From Atherix ibis (taxonomy: Eukaryota > Arthropoda > Insecta > Diptera > Athericidae): 64,000 nt of DNA. A program made the translations under genes and the position numbers. Where the stretch lies: contig OY282609.1 in NCBI GenBank assembly GCA_958298945.1, positions 31,035,212-31,099,211 of the forward strand. Direction: 5' to 3'. Of this stretch, positions 23,301 through 32,600 are shown one piece after another (within the stretch, counting starts at the first letter, position 1; each line of letters opens with the position of its first letter). Under the pieces are notes generated by a model. That model saw nothing but the letters and a program-made list of their open reading frames with translations, ran no database searches and had not been told where the DNA came from.

Positions 23301-23579
23301 GTATTACCATCGAAGACGAACTCTTGGTTCATATTTATTTCAGCGATTTGGTATCAACTCGGTATAGGAGGGATGTCTATCAAAATTGGCTTTCTTTTTT
23401 GGGTAAGTTATATTTGATTTTGAAGTAATGCAGACTAAAATTATTGTTTTTTTTCCTTTTATAATATAGCATCGTTTGGAGGAATTTTAGGACTCTTTCT
23501 TGGATTCAGTATCATCAGTGGTTTTGAGTTCATCTACTATTTAACTATAAGGCCAATTTTTGATTATTTTAGTACATAA
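13862..23579 (+). CDS. ppk-A: pickpocket-family DEG/ENaC sodium channel subunit, complete, 6 exons
   Basis: Joining 13862-14310, 15999-16304, 22504-22967, 23030-23198, 23296-23402 and 23470-23579 gives 1605 bases, 534 residues and a stop, with every junction GT-AG and phase-compatible (2,2,1,2,1). DEG/ENaC subunits form trimeric, amiloride-type Na+ channels in the plasma membrane; insect pickpockets serve mechanosensation, taste, pheromone sensing or liquid clearance. Visible hallmarks are the cytosolic HG motif (TALHGYNHI, about 64-71), TM1 (about 82-103), FPAITICNFNRIS after TM1, the Cys-rich ectodomain with CMSECRAQLMFDFCGCVPPD, VHIYFSDL before TM2, and TM2 with a G-x-S selectivity filter (GFS, residues 509-511). 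Introns 1 and 2 contain transposons. A 3' AATAAA lies at 23620. Which pickpocket it is cannot be told from motifs alone. Confidence 0.93.
14441..15303 (+). mobile_element. Mariner family 1, copy B, in ppk-A intron 1
   Basis: TA-flanked TIRs TACGAGGTTGATTCAAAAAG and the inverse ACTTTTTGAACAGACCTCGTA bound it. The N-terminal third and parts of the middle of the transposase are deleted. Remaining fragments include the C-terminal half (PYSPDLVPCDFFLFPNLK, then ATIEEIKTASKEEL and HKCIISGGDYFEGNKIDIHK). Confidence 0.9.
15999..16304 (+). CDS. ppk-A exon 2: proximal ectodomain
   Basis: It begins after ATTTTTAG and restores F-K-R-P-N-N across the junction. It contains the conserved CNDFLLRCMWKG and GVCCSFNYLG cysteines and ends before GTAAGA in phase 2. 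Confidence 0.9.
16310..17260. other. ppk-A intron 2, AT-rich part with an unnamed dispersed repeat
   Basis: The segment around 16400-16620 (GGCGACTCCATGTCTCATGT) resembles 21290-21600 (GTGACTTCCAGTTTCATGTG) in the same intron. This suggests two diverged copies of an unclassified repeat. No coding frame is visible. Confidence 0.35.
17263..17650. repeat. 99-bp tandem repeat, about four copies
   Basis: Units starting at 17263, 17362, 17461 and 17560 each contain CTATTTATACCCCAGAAGAC and GAGGTAGACCCTACCTTC, then CGCCAAAAACATGGT, with few differences and an exact 99-base period. The unit is a multiple of three and may come from the 3' part of an R1-like LINE. That origin is a guess. Confidence 0.92.
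17761..17949. mobile_element. 189-bp MITE with short TIRs
   Basis: TAAGGTGCCGTTAGACGGTC on the left is mirrored by ATACG...GGCACCTTA on the right, with TA at both outer ends. There is no coding capacity. An internal GGTCAACCAAATTTGGGAC is shared with 39280-39310, so related copies exist. Confidence 0.6.
17950..19560. other. AT-rich ppk-A intron 2 sequence
   Basis: Homopolymer-rich intron sequence in which I recognise no gene or element. Confidence 0.45.
19571..20844 (-). mobile_element. Mariner family 1, copy C, nearly full length
   Basis: The copy is bounded by TACGAGG...TTCAAAAAG and its inverse. The transposase on the minus strand starts with MDQRICIKFCVKNKINCADA (near 20637). It contains VITGDESWVYGYD-type motifs and LLHHDNAPAHASLLVREFL, and PYSPDLAHCDFFLF at the third Asp, giving 34 residues between the last two Asp (DD34D). 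Three defects are visible: loss of about 19 codons after TLDRS, a stop where other copies have Glu (VVHH-stop-FLPQG, near 20066), and a stop (Arg codon to TGA) near 19793. It is otherwise the best-preserved copy. Confidence 0.93.
20850..22230. other. ppk-A intron 2 sequence, mostly unassigned
   Basis: It includes the 21290-21600 repeat-like block mentioned for 16400-16620. No coding frame of significance is seen. Confidence 0.4.
22233..22310 (-). mobile_element. tRNA-like SINE head in ppk-A intron 2
   Basis: Read on the minus strand the block starts GCCGACCCGGTAGCACAGTT. It contains an A-box (TAGCACAGTTGTTAG) and a degenerate B-box (GGATTCGAATTGC) at tRNA-like spacing. The acceptor arms do not pair, so this is not a tRNA gene. 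The rest of the presumed SINE would run leftward toward 22020, but I cannot define its end. Confidence 0.5.
22504..22967 (+). CDS. ppk-A exon 3: central cysteine-rich ectodomain
   Basis: The acceptor CTTTTTAG at 22503 restores K-K-L-I-N after the phase-2 junction; an upstream AG at 22440 would introduce stops and is rejected. The exon contains ACGYQSGLTVLLKP, then HYSYRNCMSECRAQLMFDFC and GCVPPDLPN, and ends before GTAAGT in phase 1. Confidence 0.88.
23030..23198 (+). CDS. ppk-A exon 4: distal cysteine cluster
   Basis: A 62-bp intron precedes it. The exon reads KIVGSSLPGLNL, then CDCPPDCELLSYPGEITTGV, and ends before GTAAGA in phase 2. Confidence 0.88.
23296..23402 (+). CDS. ppk-A exon 5: pre-TM2 ectodomain
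   Basis: The acceptor at 23295 gives KGITIEDELLVHIYFSDLVS and then TRYRRDVYQNWLSFL. It ends in phase 1 before GTAAGT. A later AG at 23343 would drop the conserved VHIYFS motif. Confidence 0.87.
23470..23579 (+). CDS. ppk-A exon 6: TM2 and C-terminus
   Basis: It codes for ASFGGILGLFLGFSIISGFE and a short cytosolic end (FIYYLTIRPIFDYFST) before TAA. The GFS triplet aligns with the selectivity filter of DEG/ENaC channels. Confidence 0.92.
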
Positions 23580-23619
23580 ACTAAAGAAAAATATGTAGAC
23601 TTTGAAAGATATAAGTTGA

Positions 23620-23625
23620 AATAAA
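23620..23625 (+). promoter_or_regulatory. ppk-A polyadenylation signal
   Basis: AATAAA lies 40 bases after the ppk-A stop codon. Confidence 0.7.
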
Positions 23626-23749
23626 TCATGTTAGTGAACTTAGTGAAATTAAATTAGTGAACTTTTCTTTATTTCATTAAATTTGTTAATTTGGCTGATT
23701 TTATGACAAAAATCCTACAATGACAGTAGTATTATATTATTTAACGTTA

Positions 23750-24560
23750 CTTATCTGTCATTAAACATAAAACCACGAGTCTCAATCAATGCACCAATAT
23801 TACAGTCAGTAACCAGTTACAGTTTACTGTCATAAGCAAGACATGGGTATTAACCACAGCTACTGCGTCGCTGCCAAATGGCGCCTCACCTAAATCGGGC
23901 ACAGTGTGTTCCAACACCATTTGGCACCCCGATTCCCGTGGTTCCAATTTTTGTTTTTTAGAGTACTTCGGTTTGTACTCCGCTCATTGAGCTACGGTCA
24001 GGAATCTTGTAAATTCCTAGGCACCGCTAAAACAGCTCAGGTACGCGGGTTCGAATGCAGGTGCACAGTTATAATGTGTTATTTAACGTGACCTAATTGT
24101 CTTTCAACGTAAAATCACTAGTCGCCTATGACTTTAGGGATTGAGTTACGCTCAATCAACGCACCACCATTAGTGGCAGTTAACAGTTAGTAATCAGTTA
24201 CAATCTGAGTACTCCACCTGCCGGTGGCTAGGACTACCTTAACCTCTACTGTCATTAGCAGTGACAGTGCCCGAGATAATTGCAAGTTATTGCCAGTTAT
24301 CTGCCACCTGCGATCCGAAGACCGTACCCGCGATATGTGTATCAACCACAGCCACTACGTTGTTGCCTAAGCGCCTCACCAATGTCGGACACAGTGTGTT
24401 CCAACACCATTTGGCACCCCGATTCCCGTGGTACCAATTATTGGTTTAAGAGTACTTCGGTTTATACTCCGCTCATTGAGCTACAGTCAGGAATCTAGTA
24501 AATTCCTAGGCACCGCTAAGCCAGCTCAGGTACGCGGGTTCACCAAGACCCGAAAATACA
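23750..24560 (-). repeat. Duplicated 3' UTR of an R1-like LINE
   Basis: Two similar blocks (about 23760-24075 and 24110-24545) share ACAGTGTGTTCCAACACCAT, then ATTCCCGTGGTNCCAATT, AGAGTACTTCGGTTTNTACT and AGCTCAGGTACGCGGGTTC. The right block directly follows, on the minus strand, the R1-like coding fragment at 24610-25299, so these are its 3' untranslated sequences in tandem. A diverged relative lies at 39030-39180. Confidence 0.6.
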
Positions 24561-24599
24561 ACCTTGGTCTTTCACCCGGTTGTAGCCACCCTGCGTGTC

Positions 24600-25330
24600 A
24601 TTCACACACTCATTCACGCACCATTCTCGCTCTCCTCTCAAATAGTGCCACGGCATATCTGTTAAGGCATTCATACCTCTCTCTCACACCCAACACACCA
24701 CTCACATCAACACCCTCATCGTTCACCACAATTCCACATGCACCTAAGTCACGCAAATCTCCATACATGTCACACTCAATGAGAATGTGCTTGGCACTCT
24801 CCTCCGCCGCCCCACAAGTGCATCTAGCCTCCGCAGCTAGACCACGCCTGTACAGGAACCCATTCATACTGTCGTGTCCCGTGAGAAAGTACCCAAAGTA
24901 CAGACCAAATTCAAATCCATACGCAGCTGCAAAGCACACATCAGAAATGAACATGTGTGTCCATCTGCCATTCACACTTTCATTCCATCGACGTTGCCAA
25001 ATTTCATACATTCTGTTCAGGACCAGTAAACGCTGTTGGCGTGGACTAGGATCCTGAACCTCTTCATTCATAAGCGGACAACCAGCAAGCGGGATGCTCC
25101 GCCGTATACGGTAGTAGATGCTTGCACGCAGCACCTCCAGGTCCCATGGAATTTCTCCCATGAGAACCTGCATCGCCTCGGTTGACAAGTTTCTACATAC
25201 ATTCAAACATGCATGCAAAGTCAGACGCTGGACTGAATTTATGCCCACCCTTGCATACTGGTGGCGCATAATATCAGCCCATACACACGACGCATACATT
25301 GAACACCAAAACCAAATGCAGGTGCACAGT
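24600..25330 (-). mobile_element. R1-clade LINE, 5'-truncated, intact C-terminal frame
   Basis: An uninterrupted minus-strand frame (25299-24610, 229 residues) reads YASCVWADIMRHQYARVG, then WQRRWNESVNGRWTHMFISD, a G-F-LTGHDSMNGFLYRRGLAA block and CTCGAAEESAKHILIEC. This is the C-terminal domain of R1-type LINE polyproteins (thumb region, then a zinc-knuckle-like CxC...H...C). The copy is cut off upstream at about 25330. The lack of stops suggests a fairly recent insertion. Confidence 0.85.
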
Positions 25331-25584
25331 GCAGAGAATTCTGATGAAATTATAAGTGCTAAAAACTTAATTTTATTTTTAGATTTATTTTAGGACAGGA
25401 GAACTTTTTTATTGGAAGTTGTTGAATTAGATTTTTCATTACGAATGGGAGCTTAGACTGATAGGAAAGTGAAATTGTTAGTTTCTCTTGCATTCTGAGT
25501 GAGTGTGTTTGATCTTCTTATTGAGATATTTATTAAATATTATTTATTTGACAGGTTTTCATTTTTCTACATTTTTTGTACAAT

Positions 25585-26110
25585 TTTTTTTTTAACACAT
25601 ACATGCGTTAAATGTTTAGTCATGAGAACACAGTCGCTCCTATGGAGCACATAGCGGCACCAGAAAACTCCGTTAACTCTCCTCCGTCTGCCTCTACCCT
25701 GGGTTCCTGCCTGAGGTACGGTCTTGAGGTACGGTCCGGATGCTTCCGTGAACTCTCTTTCATCTGCTTCTGCCTTTGGGTTTTTACCTGCGGTACGGTC
25801 TTGGGTTTTCGCCTGAGGTACGGTTTTTGCCCTGAGTACAATGAAAGCCAAATGAGTTCTTGTCTGAGGTACGGTCCGGTTGATTCTTCTTGTGCTGTTT
25901 CTTGATAAGGTGGTTTTTATAGCTTGCGGCTTATCAGACCAGCGAAGCAACCTCCAGTGACGTTGGGGGACCATACGGACTACATATTATAAGGCTTGTA
26001 GTCAGGCCTTTCACCCCGGCACCAATGCCGAGATGGCGGCAGCGGGAATCGAACCCGCCACCTACCGAGTGTGAGTCGGTCACCTTGACCATTGCACCAC
26101 ACACTCGGCA
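25585..26110 (-). mobile_element. tRNA-derived SINE, about 525 bp
   Basis: On the minus strand the element begins TGCCGAGTGTGTGGTGCAAT. It shows an A-box-like TGGTGCAATGGTCAAGG, an anticodon-like hairpin (CCGA-CTCACAC-TCGG) and a perfect B-box with its T-stem (GCGGGTTCGATTCCCGC). The body repeats CCGTACCTCAGGC-like 13-mers about six times and ends with an A-rich tail (TTAAAAAAAAAATTG). The acceptor strands do not pair, so it is a SINE head rather than a tRNA gene. The anticodon position reads CAC, pointing to a tRNA-Val ancestor. A 135-residue frame inside is incidental. Confidence 0.65.
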
Positions 26111-26628
26111 TCCTTTAAGAATAAAGACAATATTTATTTTGTTACTATCCTTTAAGAATTATTGTCAGTAGGTTTCCTTGAATACTATTCGTATTATTCG
26201 CTTTTGATATTTTTTAATTTCTATTATTAGTTTTCGTTGTAGATGGTTTAGTTTCTGTTTACTGGTAGGTATTCTACAGCGCTCCGATTGAGGTCAATTT
26301 CGTGTCCTGTTTATAGTCTTTGTTTTGAAATACGTTCCTCCAGTTAACTTTCCATAAATATATCTACGAGGAGGATTTTTAAAAATAGCATTTGTGTCAT
26401 AGATTTTTTCTATAAATCAGTTAGAAGTTATGAAGTAGTTAAGGATATTAGGTCGTTTAGAAGGGAGGATATTATTCTATATTTTATAGGGCATGGTACA
26501 CCTTAAAGTATCTTTAGCCTAATGGGAACTAATGCGACAGCGCCATTGAGGGTGCTTAGCATTATAATCTCCATCTACGAGGAATAATGTTCCAAGTAAT
26601 TAAAAGAACTATAAAAAGGCAGTATATA

Positions 26629-27459
26629 TTGGGTTGTTCCGAAAGTTCGTTTATTGTTTTTTAATAAAAATGAAAGACGATTTTCTTATAGTGAATTAAT
26701 ATTTTATTCAATTAAACATTGTCCAGTCTGATCCAATTCCCGTTGCCATCTTTCTGGCAGTGACATGATTCCACGCACATACAATTTTTGTTCTTTGCTA
26801 GCAAAAAACAGATCCAAGTTGACTTCCTCATTTGAATTAAACATTTTACCGTCTAGAAATTTTTGTACAGACTGGAACAAATGATAATCAGAAGGTGCTA
26901 GGTCTAGAGAGTATGATGGGTGTGGCAGTGTATCCCATCAAAGCTCTAAAAGCTTTTTGTTGGAACACTATACCTTTGCTTTTGACCAATTCTGGCCTTT
27001 TTTCTTTAAGTGAATCATTCAATTTGTCCAACTGATGATAGTACACTTCAGAATGAATTGTTAAGTTGCTCGGTAGAAGCTCAAAAAAAAAACGATTCCT
27101 TTGAGAAATCCCACCAAACAGATAGCATTGAGTCGGTTCATCTTTTCTACTCCAGGATCTTTTGCGCTTAACATTATTGTAGATAACCTATTTCTCGTCC
27201 TCAGTGATGATACGCTTTAAAAATGGTTCATTTTCTTGGCGTTTGAGAAGCAAATCACAAACGTCGATGCAACGGGACATATTTTTTTTGCGTAAGAAGA
27301 TTAGGAACCCATATGTCGAGCTTTGAGATAAAACCTAGCCGTTTCAAATGATCATGAACGGTCGTATTCGATAAATTCAATTTCTCAGCGATCTCACAAG
27401 TTGTTATTCGCCTTTATTGTGTCTGCATCAGCAAACGTAATTACTTTCCGAACAACCCA
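26629..27459 (-). mobile_element. Irritans-type mariner, internally deleted
   Basis: Ends TTGGGTTGTTCCGAAAGT and inverse CTTTCCGAACAACCCA lie between TA dinucleotides. Minus-strand frames give a transposase fragment with MSRCIDVCDLLLKRQENEPF, then ITEDEK and CYLFGGISQRNRFFFELLPS, and the C-terminal end WQKDGNWIRLDNV-like. The DNA-binding N-terminus is missing, so the copy is about 830 bp against 1239 bp for its relative at 59319-60557. Confidence 0.85.
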
Positions 27460-27561
27460 TATTCGAGTTATATATCGTGGTATTGATCGTAACAAGCAAG
27501 TGTGGATTTAATTTTCGATAAAAATTCGGCTATATTTAATAAAAAAATACCTACTTTCACT

Positions 27562-28781
27562 AGTGGTATAAGCTTAAATTCGCTGTTTGGTCATAGATGG
27601 CGTGAGTGAGCGTATTAAGCTACAATGGGCACGCCATACTTTTTTTTTATGAGTTTGACATCTATCAACATTAATCAATGCACATTATCAGCAATTTCGT
27701 ATAACAACATACATTTTTCCTTTGGTAATCATGTCTAGTTTTGTGCTAGAAAAAGAGCATATGCGGGAAGCTCTGCTTTTCTGCTTCAATTTGAAGAAAT
27801 CGGTTGTCGAATCGCATCGAATGCTTATGGAGGCCTATGGTGACAGTGCTTTATCGGAAACAACGTGCCGAGATTGGTTTCGTCGGTTCAAAGACGGAAA
27901 TTTGGACTTGTGGGACAAGAAGCGTGAAAATCGGCCTAGAAAGGTTGAGGACCATCAATTGCAGGTTTTTTTTGGACGAAGACGATATCCAATAGCAAAA
28001 AATGCTCGCGGAGCAATTGGGTGTTACTCAACCAGCCATTTCCATGTGTCTGCGTGCCATGGGGAAGATTGAAAAGTTCGGAAAATAGGTGCCGCATGAA
28101 TTGAACGAAAGGCAGATGGAGCGACGCCAAAACACATGCAAAATCCTGCTCGCCAGACAAAAAAGAAAGTCGTTCCGGCATCGGAATGTGACAGGCGATG
28201 AAAAGTGGATATATTTCGAGAATCCTAAACGCAAGATATCGTGGGTTGATCCTGGCCACCATCAACATCTTCCCCAAGACCAAATCGCTTCGGACGGAAG
28301 ACGATCAACATGTTCCCCAAGACCAAATTGCTTCGGACGTAAGACGTACTCTGCGTAAAAAAAAGGACGGATTATCAACAAAGACATGACAAGCTGATTT
28401 TCCTCCACCACAACGCACCATCGCACACGTCAAAAATGGTTCGAAACTACTTGGAGACAGTCAACTGGGAGGTGCTACCCTACTCCGCTTACTCAACAGA
28501 CCTGGCCCCTTCCGAATACCGCCTGTTTTCGTCGATGGGCCACGTGCTTGCTGAGCAGCACTTCGATTCTTACGAAGACGTCCGAAAATTGCTTGATGAG
28601 TGGTTTACCTCGCAAGAGAAGGAATTTTTGTTTGCGTGGTATCCACAAATTACATAAGAGATGGGAAAATTGAATAGCTAGTGAGGGTAAGTACTTTGAT
28701 AAAATTTGTTTTTACTTTCTATGAAAAAAAACATGTTTTTTTTGACTAAAAAACAGCGGGTTTAAGCTTATACACCTGGTA
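27562..28781 (+). mobile_element. Mos1-like mariner, copy 2
   Basis: TIRs GGTATAAGCTTAAATTCGCT and inverse GGTTTAAGCTTATACACCTG bound it. The transposase starts at 27731 (MSSFVLEKEHMREALLFCFN) and then frameshifts near 27965. It continues as WVPHELNERQMERRQNTCKI-type and GDEKWIYFENPK sequence, later LIFLHHNAPSHTSKMVRNYL and ACTTGG...SAYSTDLAPSEYRLF at the catalytic sites. Near 28250-28340 a CCCCAAGACCAAAT...CTTCGGACG block is tandemly duplicated and about 40 codons of the centre are lost. In this copy the second catalytic Asp reads HHN and the third reads SEY. Confidence 0.9.
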
Positions 28782-28789
28782 AATTATTA

Positions 28790-29470
28790 AATATAATAAA
28801 AAACTTCTTCTTATTAATTATAATAAATACAATTAATGGAATAAGAAAAATTCTTTTCCATTAGAAATTATTATAGTTGATTTGAATTAAGTTCTATTTC
28901 ATAAAACTACCATTATTCAAACTAGCTTTAGTCTATGTTAATAATTTTATATTTTTCCAAAAATAAATCAAAATAATAAAAAATTATAATAAACCACTTC
29001 AGACAGACTTTTATTATTATATTTGAATAATAGACAATAATTATACCATAAATAGTATCGAAGGTAATTAAATTTGACCTCAATTAGCTAAAGTACAAGT
29101 CTTTTTTGTGTTAAATAACTTAAATGATAAATTACCCTAATTGCGGCGGCATATGTTTAAAAAAAATTATTACTTGCCATACCGAATGAGTGTGATTGAT
29201 GATTGCTCTAGAAAATTGTGAGTATATGATTTTGCAATTAGCATCAATAAAAAAGTATTTTTTTGTTTGTTTGTTTAATAGTCAAATAAGTGGATTATAA
29301 ACTAAATGATTAAACTTTAATGAATTCTGTTAAAGTAAAATGAGGACGCGCATCCTTTACGATTCAAAAATCTTTAGATTTTAGTTGTCTTTGGAGTTTC
29401 TTTACTTAAACAATCTTCAAATAAAAATAAGGCTCTTCTCTTTAACACTTAAGTTGATATTCATAAAAGA
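28790..29470. other. AT-rich 5' flank of ppk-B
   Basis: There is no recognisable gene. The ppk-B promoter should lie here; I see no convincing TATA box. Confidence 0.4.
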
Positions 29471-29476
29471 CTAAAT

Positions 29477-29661
29477 ATGCTAAAAGGATTTAATAGTTCA
29501 AATACTACTGATGAGCCAATTGAAAAGCCAAAAAGAACATTTTATGGAAGGAAATTTTTCGAAATTTATCAGTGGCGTACACTATTTGAGGAATATTTGA
29601 ATCGTACAAGCATTCATGGCTATAAATTGACAATAGCTAAACATCATACGAAAAACGATCG
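29477..29661 (+). CDS. ppk-B exon 1: cytosolic N-terminus with HG motif
   Basis: It starts at ATG 29477 (MLKGFNSSNTTDEP), contains RTSIHGYKLTIA and ends before GTAATT in phase 2. Unlike ppk-A, TM1 is on a separate exon. Confidence 0.82.
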
Positions 29662-32600
29662 GTAATTTGTTATTTGTTTTATTTAAAATAGAAAATTATC
29701 AATGTTTTGAATGTCAATGTTTTTTTTTTATAGATAACATACACTTTTCTGTGCTGTCATTTCAGAATTCTTTGGAGAATTGTCATGATAACAATAGTAA
29801 TTGTCACCAGCTGGCTTATTATAAACTCGTACCTACAATTTGTTAATGCACCAACTGCAACCAACCAGCTACCAATTCGAACGCCAATCTATGAGGTGCC
29901 CTATCCGTCAATTGGAATTTGTAGTGGAAATCGTATTAGTCGGTTTGGTCTAATGAAAATGTCCCGAGAAATGTAAGTTTAATATTATTACTAAAATTTA
30001 TCATTCTAATTGTACAAAGTCAAATAAATAGAAAAAAAACAATCATTTCTCTCAAAAATAAGGTATTTCCAGTACTTTGAAGTGGATTCCAATCCGCGAA
30101 TTGACATATTTTACTAAAACAAACCCGATAAAACTCAATCGTAAAATGTGTATTTAGGGGTAAAAAAAAAAAATATATAAAAAACAAAATTCACTTGATA
30201 TGAAAGGAAATTTATAACCCATCATAATAAAAATACTTCAAAGTTAAACGTTGAAAATAATTAAAAACTTTTAAGAAAAAATTTTCAATTTATCTTAACT
30301 TAAAGCATTGATTAATATTATGATTTATATTATTATTTTTAATGAATTATGATCAATAAAATTATAATATTGAAATGTGTTTAAAAAAAAATAATGGAGG
30401 GAGGGGAAAGGGGGAGATGGGGAGAAATGGCAATCGACTATAATAATTATCGAGAAATAGAGTTAAAAAAGTTTCGTATTTTAATTCGATGATATCGATA
30501 CGATGTGAGGAGGCTTCTTATCTTGGTTTATTATTCCAATTAACGTCAGGGTACTTGACTTGAATAGAAATGTATTTATGGCCTGCTGTGTTAGAGATAA
30601 TTAGTCCAAATTGGATTATATAAAGCAACTACCAATTGCTAGGTTAAACTCATTCAGTTGGATCGAGCGTTAGAATAATGTCACGTTTTGTACTATTAGC
30701 AATCGGTTTGAGTGTGGTCCTTACATTGGCCAATACAGAACGTATTCGTTATGATAATTATAAAGTTTACGAAGTGATACCGAAAACGGAGGAGCAAGTT
30801 AGTTTTTTGAGAGAATTAGATGGTGCCAGTGATAGTATACGATTCCTTGAAGGTGTTGGTATTCCTGGTTCGAAGGTGTTCATTGTTGTTGCACCACATA
30901 AACAGCCCGATTTCGCAGCCATATTAAATCACCAAGGAATTGTGTATGAATTGGTTGAAAAGAATTTGCAACGAAAACTTAATGAGGAAATTAATGTTGC
31001 TTCAACTCGTTCTGGGGAATATGACTGGACCAAGTATCATACGCTCGAAGAAACTTACAACTGGCTCGATACTTTAGTGGAACAGTTTTCCGTTGTTGAA
31101 AGAATCAGTGTTGGTAAATCGTACGAAGGTCGAGAATTGGCTGGTGTTAAGGTGTCTTATGGCGAAGGACGAAAAGCAATCTTTATTGAAGCTGGTATTC
31201 ATGCTCGTGAATGGATTTCCCCTGCAGTAGTCACATATATTCTAAATGAATTGCTCACCAGTAAAGATCCTGCAGTGAGAACTTTGGCAGAATCCTACGA
31301 CTGGTATTTTGTTCCACATGCCAATCCTGATGGTTATGTTTATACCCATCAACGGGATCGTCTATGGAGAAAGACACGCTCACCGCAAGGATCCTGCTAT
31401 GGAGTAGATCCTAACCGAAACTGGGACTTCCACTGGAATACAGTCGGTGCTAGCAACCAACCTTGTGCAGAAACTTATGCTGGAAAGTCAGCGTTCTCTG
31501 AGATTGAAACCCGGACTCTGGGTGAATATGTTAACTCCGTTAAGGACAATGTTCGTATCTACTTGGCATTCCACTCCTATTCGCAACTCCTTCTATTCGC
31601 GTATGGTCACACCAAACAACATGCCGACAACCATAATGACTTACAGCAAGTTGGAAACGCTGCCGCCAAAGCATTGGCCGTCCGTTATAAGACCAAGTTT
31701 ACAGTTGGCAATGTTTACGAGACAATCTATCCTGCCAGTGGTTCCAGTGCTGATTGGGCCTATGGAGAAGCGGGCATTCGACTTGCATACACATATGAAT
31801 TAAGACCATCTGGCTCATCATGGAATGGATTTGTTCTGCCACCACAACAGATCATACCAAGCGGAGAGGAGACACTTGACTCCCTCCTAGCACTAGTCAA
31901 AGAAGCTGAAAACTTGAAATATCTAGACTAGATTCTGGCAATATCTCTACTATTTCTTCCATATTATTTTTTTGTATTCTTATTTAATCGACTTGTTGTG
32001 AATCATGCTGATTATTTATAATTTTTTTTACAATAATAAAAATTTTATTGAATGAAATGAAAATAATACAAATATTTTTTGGAATATTTTAAACTAGTTT
32101 AAAGTGCAAATACGGATGGATAGTCAATAAAATTCAAACTACTTATTAGAAATTCATAGTTCATTATTAGTTGACATATTAAAATTGCTCAGAATAAGTA
32201 AAAAGAAATCAGAATAACTTAATGCACTTAGAAAAATGGAAATACGACGCCTGTTCAAAAAGTATCGCGAATTTTGTGTTTTTTCAAAAATTATTTATTT
32301 ATTCATGAATATCTAATTTGTCCCCTTAAAACTAATCCCCACCAGCTATTATACACTTGTGCCAACATTTTTTCCAATCCTCGAAGCACCTCAAAAAATC
32401 ATTTTTTGTGAACTTGTTTAGCTCCTCCTTCGATGCCGTCTTTATCTCCACAATCGTAGCGTAGCGTCGTTTTTTCATGGGGCTCTTCAGTTTCGGAAAC
32501 AAGAAAAAATCACAGGGGGGGCAGATGTGGGGAATACGGTGGCCACGGTATAATTAGTGTGTTGGTTTTGGCCAAAAATTCGCGCACAAGCAACGTTGGG

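Noticed and set aside
24610..25299. Host gene of 229 residues
   Set aside because: The sequence matches the C-terminal region of R1-type LINE proteins and is flanked by LINE UTR repeats.
25567..25974. 135-residue minus-strand frame
   Set aside because: It lies inside the tRNA-derived SINE and consists of repeat-derived VPQAKT-type units.
26025..26110. Functional tRNA-Val(CAC) gene on the minus strand
   Set aside because: A-box, B-box and anticodon arm are present but the 5' and 3' acceptor strands do not pair, and a long body with an A-rich tail follows.
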